From Lobosporangium transversale (taxonomy: Eukaryota; Mortierellomycota; Mortierellomycetes; Mortierellales; Mortierellaceae), in contig NW_019029040.1 in the NCBI RefSeq assembly GCF_002105155.1, positions 173,092-237,091 of the forward strand: a stretch of DNA of 64,000 bases, given 5' to 3'. The notes beneath the pieces are model-generated. The model was not told where the DNA came from. It did not search any database and worked only from the letters and a program-made list of their open reading frames with translations. Below are positions 23,949-34,113 of the stretch, one piece after another. The position numbers and the translations under genes are program-made. How positions within the stretch are numbered: the stretch's first letter is position 1; each line of letters opens with the position of its first letter.

Positions 23949-25611
23949 ACAACAGCAACAAGTGCTCGTCTCTCCAAGCGGTGGTCCTGTTTTCCCTATT
24001 AGCTCCCTCAATCCTTACCAGAACAGATGGACAATTATGGCTCGCGTCACACAGAAGTCGGAGATAAAAACCTGGAGTAAGCCAGGTAGCAATGAGGGGA
24101 AACTTTTTAGCATGACTTTGATGGACGAGAGCGTAAGTTAGAGCGCACACTATGCAACATACATGGTTCAGTATGGCCAATTTCGTAATTAGTGAGGATA
24201 AAGAAGAAGTAAAGGAGAAGCGACTCACTAATAGGCTAATATAACAACTGGATACTGATGTAGGGCGAGATCAAAGCTACTGCCTTCACCCATCAGGTCG
24301 ATGAGTTTTACAACGTTATCGAAGAGGGCAAGGTCTACTTTTTGTCAAATGCCAAGGTGAATTATGCCAACAAACAGTTCTCTAATGTCAAGAACGATTA
24401 TGAACTGATTTTGCAGCGTGAAACTCAGATCATCCCTGTAAGCAAGCTTAATCTATGATTCATTAGGTTTTCCGAGTAGTTGATGTCAGGATGCTGTACT
24501 TGCTTCTCACGAGGACATGGCATGTTTCTTTCTTGATATTTTTAGGCACCTGAATCCGATCATGTACCAGCAATGCGTTACAAGTTCGTGGATCTGTCAG
24601 CACTTTCTGATGTGCAAGAGAAGGAAACCATAGACGTTGTGGCGATTGTCAAGGAGATTGGTGAAGTTACTCACAGCGTCTCACAAAAAACGAATCGTCC
24701 AGTTATTAAGCGGGATTTGACTCTGGTTGATAATACCGGATTCACTACTCGCCTTACGCTATGGGGTAACCAGGCTGAGTCATTCGCTGTCACGGGGTCC
24801 AACCCGGTGATTGCTTTTAAGGGCGTTACCGTCAGTGACTATGGTGGTAAGGACAGTATCGCTTGGTTTTTAGCTTCGCAATATAAATACTGCCCAGCTA
24901 TTATTAATTTGATGCCAATTTTTCAATTCTAAACTAATAGGGAAATCGCTTAATGCTTTTGGAGGCAGTTCATACAAGGTCAATCCTGAGATCACAGAGG
25001 CATTCAAGCTTCGAAATTGGTTTGATCAGAATGGACAGTCAGTGTCATTCCATTCACACATGTCTGAGTTCAAGTCAAATAATGCGCCTCGGATGACTCT
25101 GGAGGAGGTCAAACAAGCCAGTAGTAATATGGACCCCACGCAGCAACTCTACTTTGAGACAAAAGCTACAATTGTGATGATGAGTAAATCCGACAATACA
25201 TTCCAATATCCAGCGTGTCCAACACCCAACTGCAACAAGAAGGTCATCGAGGATGGTCCCAATGCTTGGCGTTGCGAAAAATGCAACCGTACGCATCCGG
25301 AACCTGAATACCGATACGTCATGGGTGTGAGTGCTTCCGACCACACAGCTCATGCATGGCTACAGGCATTTAATGATGCAGGTCAAATCATCACTGGACG
25401 CCCGGCAGGAGATTTAGTCAAGAATCCACATGAAATTAAGCCCATATTCGACAAGGCTACATTCAAATCATATGTGTTCAAATGCCGAGCCAAGCAGGAG
25501 ACATATGGCGATGAGGCCAAGATGCGTTACACAATCCTTTCCGCAACGCCTGTCAATTGGATAGATGAATCGAAATACCTGTTGAAGGAGCTTAAGGAAT
25601 ACGGTGTTTGA
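23013..25611 (+). CDS. RFA1: Replication protein A large subunit (RPA70), 8 exons
   Basis: Exons are 23013-23143, 23253-23287, 23395-23500, 23614-23680, 23794-24132, 24264-24437, 24546-24846 and 24941-25611, totalling 607 residues. All phases close. RPA coats single-stranded DNA during replication, repair and recombination. The N-terminal protein-interaction OB fold spans about residues 1-113 ([20 protein letters not shown]). A linker follows containing a polyglutamine tract. DBD-A starts [20 protein letters not shown], then comes DBD-B. DBD-C carries the zinc ribbon C-x4-C-x13-C-x2-C (about 477-500). The last helix is [16 protein letters not shown]. The Q tract (about 19-20 codons of CAA/CAG) lies in the flexible linker where other species have a short S/T/Q-rich sequence. 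Divergent from eIF4A, with an MCB-like element close to the start. Confidence 0.96.
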
Positions 25612-25936
25612 AGAAAAAGTTCAAGAGAAAGAAAAGCAAAAAAAAAAAAAAAAAAAAAAAATCTGTTGACCTGGTTGTCCACCTCTAGCGCACATGTGCT
25701 AACGTCTTTAGTGCAATAAAAAATTATAATTTTGACATAGAATTTTTACTGATAGACATGAAGAGTCGTAATCGTAAACATAATTTCATAGCTCATCTAC
25801 TAGTAGAGGACAAATCTTGAGAGAGACTAGAATGAGTCCTATGAGGATCACTAAATCCACACATATTACATTTCTTGGGTAACAAGAAGCCCAATTCTCC
25901 TGTTGACTTTGGTTGTTATAGTCATCGTCGTTATTA
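25612..25936. other. Convergent 3' spacer after RPA1
   Basis: It contains a 22-nt A tract (25640-25661) and AATAAA-like sequence near 25716-25722 (CAATAAAAAA), a plausible polyadenylation region for RPA1. The right part is the 3' side of the minus-strand H2C2 gene. No gene is supported. Confidence 0.5.
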
Positions 25937-28900
25937 TCACTCTTCATTTTCTCTTTCAATATCACCATCATCGCCTTCATCCTCATCAATCCCAGCCACA
26001 ACAACCCGCCCTTCGATAGAGTGAGAATCTTGAGCGTTCAATGTGTTGCTGAGGATAAATTTTTGGTGAAAGTGCTGTCGTGAACGAAGTTGAGGGTGTT
26101 GATGGCGATGACTCGAAGCAAGATGAAAGGGTGATGATAAAAGTAATGGGTTCTGTAGATTATCATCCTGTGATGTTTCCATTTCATGAGACAAATTAAT
26201 TGGTATTGATAAGGGTGTCGCCGCGGTTGTTGTTGTAACGGAGGACAGATGGTTATGATGGTTCATGATGTTATTACTGCTATAACTGTTGCCACTGCTA
26301 TTGTTATTGGTATCAGTATTGTTTGTCTTGGCATTGAAACTGTTGTTACCATCATTGTTGTGACCAGCATTCACAAGACCCAAGATTCTGGCTCGATTGT
26401 GGATGGGATGTCGAGCGTGAAGAATATGGCCATTGGGGTGCACGGCGACAGGGACCATATCAGGTGTTGCTGTGGTTGTGTGATGATGATAATTATGATA
26501 AAATGGTCCAGGAAACGAATGGTGCTGGGAATTATTTAAAAGTCTTGACGGAGAAGAAGAAGGGAATGAAGGGTGTGGTATACTGGCTATACCGCTCTGC
26601 ATTATAGCGCCATTAGAATGCTTGAGGATAAAGCCATGATTGCAATGATCTGAAGAAATACTCAAAGCCCCTATCCTTGAGTCTACTTCGTCTGTACCCA
26701 TTCCTATTGTAAGATCCCCAGGTTGATGTTGTTGATCGATATCCTTTCTTTTTCCTTCATAGTCTTCCTCTGTTCCTTCACATATACCCTCTTCGCCTTC
26801 ACTGCTGTTCCGACCCTCATTACCATAAACATTATCATTATCGTCACGATCATAATCACTATCGATTTGTATGCGCTCAGCTGTACTGATCTGAGCGTTG
26901 GCCTCTGCGGGAAAGTGACTATAGCCTGCTTGATTTAGATAGGCAAATTGTTGCTGCTGATTCTGCTGCTGATTCTGATGCTGGAGCTGGAGCTGGAGCT
27001 GGAACTGGAGCTGGATTTGGTGTTGGTGTTGGTGCTGAGCAAGATGAGGGTGGTTATAAAGTGTAGCATAATGTTGATTAGGAAGAGACAGACCATGACA
27101 TTGCTGGTGCTGGTATTGCTGTTGAGGCTGAAGATATTGTGGTTGCTGTTCATGCGCGGCTTGACTTTTGGTCAATGATGTCGGAGATGAAGGAGAGGAT
27201 GACGACGTTAATAAAGTGGGAGGAGAGGAAGGGGAAGGAGAAGGGGAGGGAGAAATAGTGGGCGAAATAGCTAATGATGATGTGATAACGGAACGAGTGT
27301 TGATACATGGACGCTGTTGTGTGCTACGTCGACTTTGACACAAAGGACAGTGTTTTACAAACCGGGCAATGAGTTCCTTTGGGACCCAAGAATAATGTTG
27401 TCGAACCTAGGATTATAAAAAAAAAAAAAAAAAAAGCAACAAAGACGCGTTCTTAGATAGGGGAAGGAAAGAGGACTAATATCACTCCCACCTTGCTAGT
27501 ATTATTGTTTTTGTTTTACCATGAAGAAGAAAACAAAAAAAAAAAAAAAAAAAAAAAAAAAAGCAATATACCTCAGCAGAGGTCTTGTCTCTTCCACCAT
27601 GAGAACTCTTTCGATGGCAATAGATAAGAACGTCATAGAGGCATTCTTTGGTGGCGACGGGCTTGCCTCCATGACAGACAACATGATGAGTTGAGGTAGT
27701 GGAAAGAGTAAACATTTTCTTGGCCCAGAAACGGAACTGAGCTGTGGAGACTTGAGTGTTCTTGGGCTGAATCAAAACCATGAGGATCTTTTGATACATA
27801 GAGTTAGTTAGAAGGGCCTTCTCTCGTTTTTTAGGCGAGAGTGAAAGCAAATATTCTTCCGCAAGTATAAAAAACTGTTGCTTAGTAATAAAGCTGTTGC
27901 TACTACAACCGTTATTTAAGGATGTGGTGGTAGTGGTGGCGGCGAAAGTCATATGAGCACTGGTACCGTCTTTTTGGTCATACAGCAGAGAGGAACCGTT
28001 AGGTCCATTGATATAAGGGGAGGATGAGATGTCCAAAGAGGAAGAGGAAGGATGAGGCGAAGGATGGTATTGACGTTGTTCCGGAAGCGAGATTGACCAT
28101 AGGCTATCTAAGTCCTGATTCGGAGATGTGCTCAGTCCAAGCGATAATTTGTGACCCTTTGTAGCTGACATAGAGTCTATAGAAGACGCGTGGGCAGTTT
28201 TCTTTCGGCGTTTACTTTTTCTTTCACGTTCTGCGCGCTCAGACCTTGCGGGACGTGTATGAGCAGCGCGAGCGTTTTCATGGTCTTCTCGCACTTCATC
28301 CTCCACCTTGGAGCCTTCAGTCGAAACAGTGTTGGTGATAGATAATTGCTGTTGATGCCTCCATGAACTTTTGCGTTTCCTATCAGAACGGGGTCTTTCT
28401 ACATTGTCCACTTCTTCTCCTTCTTCGTCTTCTTGGCCATCTTCTACCTTTATGCCTCGAGTCGAAAACTCATGACCTCCATCATCCCAACCTTCCCTTT
28501 TTTGCTCCTCCTCTTCTATATCGTTTTTTAAGTCCCCATTTTCTTCATCTGATGAAACCTTCATTTCCTTAATGACGATCTCGTCGCCTTCGTTGTCCAT
28601 ATCCATAGTATGACCCAATCCCGAACAGAAAGAGTACTGCTGCTGCTGTTGTTGTCTGACCAGAAGTGGAGAAGACAACGGATTGACTTCTAAGGCCAAT
28701 GGAGATTGATTACTTTTGTTATGAAGAAAAAAGTGATCGGAATGAGTGGGATTGTATTGATGATACCCAGCCAGGATAGTGGGCTCGATCACAGGAGAGT
28801 GCGGGTGCTGATAATGTTGATGCCGATGTTGGTCTTGATTTTGGCAGTAATGCTGTTGCCGTTGGCGTATGGGCTCATTATGCTCATAATAGCGGCCTTC

Positions 28901-29440
28901 GTAACTACCACCACTACTATCATTATCGTTGCTAGGCCTTCCATAGCGAAGTCGGTTATTGTCAACAGGGTTGGATTTTCTAAGGTTCGTACCAACGAGA
29001 CTATTATTGGGATGATGGTCACCAGCAAAGTCATGCTCTTTGTTTTTGCTGTCGCTGTCGACCATGCTGTTATTCATGTCATCATCATTCACAGGCCCAA
29101 GATCTGCTGCCATGTCTGAAAAGAAGGCATCATAAGAAGTGGAGAATACTGAAGCATGGTGACTCAAGCCGATACCAGGGAAAAGGAAATCTCGTGAACC
29201 GGAGCTGATAGAGTAGAGGTCATGATTTCCTTTTGGAGTAGAGGGGGTATGGGCGCTGTTATTTGTGGATTGAATAAGAGCATTATTATTATTAATACTA
29301 CCATTATTATTATTATTAGTTGTTGTTGTGATCAGATTGGGTTTCAGGCGGCGGAGACTAATAGGGGATGTTGGGGGTAAGGATGTTTTTGAGTGCGCGT
29401 CTTGGTCATGCCCATTATGAAAGATAAATGAAGTGTTCAT
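25937..29440 (-). CDS. Integrase-type H2C2 zinc-finger protein, NOL4-like/domesticated, 2 exons
   Basis: Exons are 29440-27572 and 27406-25937, giving 1,112 residues. The start ATG opens MNTSFIFHNG. The N-terminal 480 residues are disordered, with N/H/Q runs, acidic patches and basic blocks such as RKRKSSWRH and ERERKSKRRKK that look like nuclear signals. About residues 530-600 form a conserved segment: QFFILAEEYLLSLSPKKREK, then KILMVLI and QFRFWAKKMF. It leads into H-x4-H (609-614) and, 28 residues later, C-x2-C (643-646), within HYSWVPKELIARFVKHCPLC. This is the retroelement integrase N-terminal zinc-binding arrangement, also seen in NOL4-type proteins. No integrase catalytic core follows; the C-terminus is low-complexity Q/H/S. 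The intron, with a 28-nt homopolymer, splits the zinc finger. Role unknown; nuclear regulation is inferred. Confidence 0.72.
27535..27562. repeat. 28-nt homopolymer inside the zinc-finger-splitting intron
   Basis: Poly(A) on the plus strand, hence poly(U) in the intron RNA, near the 5' splice site of the H2C2 gene's only intron. Confidence 0.9.
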
Positions 29441-29451
29441 GACGTGCAGTG

Positions 29452-29516
29452 AAGAAAGAAAGAAAGAAAGAAAGAAAGAAGGAAGGAAGGAAGAAAGGAA
29501 GAATAGAAGGAAAGGT
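29452..29516. repeat. GAAA/GGAA microsatellite
   Basis: Tandem GAAA units pass into GGAA units and imperfect copies, just upstream of the H2C2 gene start. Confidence 0.9.
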
Positions 29517-30372
29517 TTTGTTTACGAGAACAGAGAATCTGCTGATATCGGTTGCAAAAAAAAAAAAAAAAAAAAAAAAAAGACGATCCTAAACTATTGA
29601 AGGGCAAAGCAAATAAAAGAAAAGGTGAATAGGATGGGATAGAAGACGAGAATATAGAAAAGGGGATGAAGTGTAGGGGGAAGGGGAGAGAATAAAAGAG
29701 CGAGAATTTAATGTTGATCTTGTCGATCACATCTATCCGCTTTGGCAGGTTTGTTATTGTGGGATAAAACGAAGATAGGAACAAGCACAATATAACATAT
29801 TTTTTTAAAAAAAAAACTTCAACGAAAAACCTAAGGACATTCATGGCCCAATGCATGGAAACGGGGAATAATAGAATGTTGAGTATATGCATATAAAGAA
29901 AAATGGGGTACTGAGGGTTTCTGTTGAAGGATTTTTTTAAGACCTTGGTTCTATGCACAGAACAGAGACAAGGTGAAAGGTCAAAATATCCCTACCATGC
30001 ATTAAGAAAATAGATTCTCAACCGGGCAGTTGGGTATGCCAATGTTTGCGTCAACATTCCAATATCAATTTGACCTCAAACGAAAAACTGATGGATGACA
30101 AGGTGAACAAACAAGCATTACATAGTCAAAGTAAGACAACGAACAGAAAGACCTGCAGGTAAACCGACATGTCAATGGACGAGGATACAGGCGCACTCGC
30201 GCATACACTTTCGGTAATTGTGCAGAGGTACCATCGCGATCTTTTTTGTTTTTCGGATTCAGAATGTTATGCATCATAAACGAGCAAGGCTATCTGCGGG
30301 TCTGTAGGATGGCAAAAAGTCAGACCATGCAGCTGCAGAGATTGATAGGTTAATATTGTTCATTCAGTTGCA

Positions 30373-30399
30373 TGGCCCAATGGTCTAATGTTCGAATCC
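30373..30399 (+). pseudogene. Collapsed tRNA remnant
   Basis: TGGCCCAATGG (30373-30383) matches an A box / D arm and GTTCGAATCC (30390-30399) matches a B box / T arm, but only six bases lie between them. The anticodon arm and most stems are missing, so no tRNA can form. RNA polymerase III promoter boxes survive in sequence. Confidence 0.45.
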
Positions 30400-30885
30400 A
30401 TAATAAATTAATGTATAAAATGTACTGGACACATTTTGTTTTATTTTTTTTTGCCACCAAATCCCTTTTCATGCATCATGGGAACGAAAAAAAAATAAGA
30501 AAAAACACACAAGTTGATTGGCCTTTAGATTCTCTTTCCTTTATGCTTTTATTACCGTCGTCGTCGTTATTGAAAGCTTATTCCAGCTAAGCAAGTTTTT
30601 CCGTCTCTGCGTCATTTATACTCTGCATGCATTGAGGTAAACAGGTAAAGAGATAAACAAGCATTGACAGAGAAAAAGGCACATGATTGATAACAAGGTG
30701 AGACATGGCTGCAGAGGCTTGTTTTGTACTGATTTGTGAAAGCCTTTTTTTATGGGAACACAGATTAAATTTTTGAGAGCATTTGCGCACCGGCAAAATG
30801 AGCAGGACGATGCCAACAACACTCTTTCCAAGAGAGAGGAAAGGTTAAGTAACACAGGAGGAAAAAATGCTAGCCAGCAAGAGCG

Positions 30886-30966
30886 CCATGCTATGTTATG
30901 CTATGCTATGCTATGCTATGCTCTGTTAAACTATGCAATGCCATGCCATGCCATGCTATATTATGC
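30886..30966. repeat. Pentanucleotide CTATG/CCATG repeat
   Basis: About 15 imperfect copies of a 5-bp unit, switching from CTATG to CCATG partway. Confidence 0.9.
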
Positions 30967-31226
30967 AGTACCAATGTTCACACGGCCGCCCTGAAAACCC
31001 GAAGCATTACAAAAAGTAACATATCATTTCGAACAAGGGGGCTCCATAGTTCCTGAGTCGTAACTGTAAATGTCTAGATCGTTTTTATTTTGCATGTAAA
31101 ACAGCAATACGGGTCAACTGCGTTATATCTTCTGGTCTTATTTTATGAGTCGAAACCGTCTTTGCGGTGGATCAGGTGGAGTAGTGGTGGCGTACAGAGG
31201 AGATGCAAATGACGTTTATGAATACA

Positions 31227-31263
<37 letters not shown>

Positions 31264-33066
31264 GTTGCATTGCTTTATTCTTATTCTTCTCCCTAGTACA
31301 TGTACACTTGGGGCAATGTGGTAGGCCTTGATTATGAACGAAATAAGAAAGGGTGTGCCTGGTCTGATAGAAGAGAACCAAAAAAAAAAAAAAAAAAAAA
31401 AAAAAGATGGAAAGGATGGAGGGACGCAAAATGAAGTGGCTGAAGGGAGGAGATCCTTCTGGTATTTCTAATTCAGCTCCAAATTATTGATTGTCATTTC
31501 TCATTTCTTCACCCTTTTTCCCACTTTCAGACAGGGCGATGCTGATTTTTAGAGGCGTATCAAGTCAAATTTACCAGAAAAGACACTCTTATACAAAACC
31601 CCATTGAGAACTGCTTTCTCTACCTTATTCACTTTTATCTCCCTCGACTATCCTTGCTTCCGCTTCTCTCTTTTCGACACTTTATTTCCTTACTTTCACC
31701 CTTTGGTAAGAATACATCTTCTACAATAGAATGTGTGTGAGGGTAAAAAAAAAAAAAGAAAGGTCCAAGAGTATTAGCCAACAATATAACAGCGAAGGAA
31801 AAAAAAAAAAAAAAAAAAAAGACATGTTACAACAAGACGCGTTCATGAAACTCTTGAGTTGAGGAATGAAGTTCATGTGGAATGAAAAGGTGGATGTGAA
31901 TGTGCTTTTCCATGTATCAATGGAGCAGCTGTATTTTATTTTATTTTATTTTTTTTATTTTTGAACTGATTGATTGAGATTGTTTGTTGGCAACAAATCT
32001 CTCCCTTCTCCTTTCCCTTCTTTTCCCTCGGAGAAACCCCGTTCATCACATCAATCTCATCAAAAAGAGTAAAAAAGAGAAAGAACAGGAGACTGTAGAA
32101 AGAGTGAGCAGGGAGAGAAAGGGGAAAGTTGGAAAAGTAGGTCGGCTTGTTCACCTCACTTTGATAATTACTAAAATATCACAGCCGCTTGTCCTGTCCA
32201 ATGAATGGGTCATACCATCGAACGCCTGTTCGCCATTGAATTAGCAAATTTCCACAATGAATAACAATCATTGTCATCGTTCATATTCAGCCCTTCTAAT
32301 TGCAATTTATCCATCAATCAGAAGAGAGAATGGAAAGAGGAATGAAAGTTGTGCATAAATGTGTGTGTGCCTTGAATAACTAACACATCAATACCATATC
32401 AATTTCAACGTCAACATCAGTATCGATATTGTCTTGCCTTGCCTTGTTTTGCCTAACCTTGTCTTGTCTTGACTTTTCCTTTTTTTTCCTTTCGATCTCC
32501 TCACATCTTTTGAAAAGGCTTTCTGTTTTATACTTCTCATGCATCCTTTCCCGCATGCCTCTCCACTATCCAGTCTAAATTGATCATTATAATTTTATCA
32601 ATTGGATGTATTATATTTATCTTATTATTGCATCTTATTTCTTATTTCTCTTCTCTCTTTCTTTGTTCTTTCTTGTTGTCTTGTCTTGTCTTGTCTTGAC
32701 AATCATAATTAACTGATCCGTGCATCCGTCTGTTCATTCTCTCCATTCTATTCCATTCCATCTGTGTTCAACTTCATTCTCTCACTTTTTTTTTTTTTTT
32801 TTTTTTTTTTTTTGGTTCCGCCGCGCGAATTCTCATTTATCACATCTGTCTGTGTGTTCTGTCTGGCTTGTTCTGTGTTCACCTTCTTTTTATAGTCACC
32901 TTCTCCCTCTCTTTCACACCTCTTGTTCTCTTGTTTTCTCCGCGCAGGCACCACCTACTCCTCTGCATCGCACAGGTTGAACAAGGAGTTGATTCTCTAG
33001 TGTACTTGACTCATTTTCATTCTCATTCACTCTCTGACCTTTTTTTTTTTTTTTTTTTTTTTTTTT

Positions 33067-33160
33067 CCTACTTTCCTACTTTTCTACTTTCCTACTTTCC
33101 TACTTTCCTACTTTCCTACTTTCCTACTTTCCTACTTTCCTACTTTCCTACTTTTCTATT
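33067..33160. repeat. 8-bp CCTACTTT minisatellite
   Basis: About eleven head-to-tail copies of CCTACTTT with two CC-to-TC variants, directly after a 26-nt T tract and about 270 bases before the AF4-like gene start. Confidence 0.92.
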
Positions 33161-33428
33161 CACCAGCGTGAGTGAAGTAAAGTGAATGCACACAATTGTA
33201 TACATAATAGCGCCTTTGTCAGTCTACCTCCATCATACAGTAAACTGCATAGTCCATTGAAACTGCAAGGTTGGACCAACGCTTGCTGGCAGCAGCATAC
33301 GGCGCTATCTCGACCCGCCGCAGGGCAACCCACAATCACTCTACCCGGCAAGAAAGAGATTACAAACAATCAAACACTTTCAAAAAAAAAAAAAAAAACC
33401 TTTTTTTTCCTCCTTATTCTGGCGTTAA

Positions 33429-33818
33429 ATGTCGACAGCAACTAGCTCTGTCCGTGCGACAGCCTTGCCTAGTCCTTCAATCCCCAGCCCGAGCTCTATC
33501 ATCACCTCTTCCAATGCCAGCACACTTAGTACACCCACATCCTCGATTCAACAACCTTTTGAGGATTTAGAACAAAAAATAATCGATCTTAAGCGGCATT
33601 GGACATCAAATGGACATCCTGGACCTGATCTTTTGTACAACTGTGTCGAATACGCGACCTTCAATCCTCGATCTTGGGGATTCAAGGATCGATCGGCTTA
33701 TGAGCAAAGCCCCTCCAACAACAAGACTGAATGGATAGTTCCGCGTACGCCTCCTGTACTCTCAGGATGGGCAGCAGGTTTACAATTCGGCCACATGTCT
33801 GGGTAAAGTTCTTTAAAG

Positions 33819-33850
<32 letters not shown>

Positions 33851-34076
33851 AAGAGTCGTGTGAATGGACGGTTAGGGACAGAGGCAGGACACAGACATTA
33901 AAGAGTGAGGGAAAGACATTAATTAGAGTCCCAGAAATTGGCGCTCTGCGGCTTTGTTTAGCTGCAGACTCAAAAGGTCTTACAATGCCCAGATAAAGTA
34001 ACAATGGAGTGAGAAAGGGAGAGACCCCGAGTAAAAAAAAAAAAGTCCCAGGGCCAGCTTGAAGGGCCATACATCA

Positions 34077-34113
<37 letters not shown>

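Larger units (their letters stand above)
29441..33428. other. 4-kb gene-free region with microsatellites and homopolymers
   Basis: No protein gene is supported. The left 500 bases are upstream of the H2C2 gene. Homopolymer tracts lie near 29556-29580, 31228-31263 (T then A), 31380-31405, 31800-31820, 32787-32813 and 33041-33066. From about 31,500 to 33,430 the plus strand is pyrimidine-rich with TTGTC and CTTGC repeats, resembling a long promoter and leader for the downstream plus-strand gene. Microsatellites and a tRNA remnant are listed separately. Confidence 0.5.

Noticed and set aside
33067..33160. CRISPR-like array
   Set aside because: Units are 8 bp and contiguous with no spacers, so it is a minisatellite in a eukaryotic genome.
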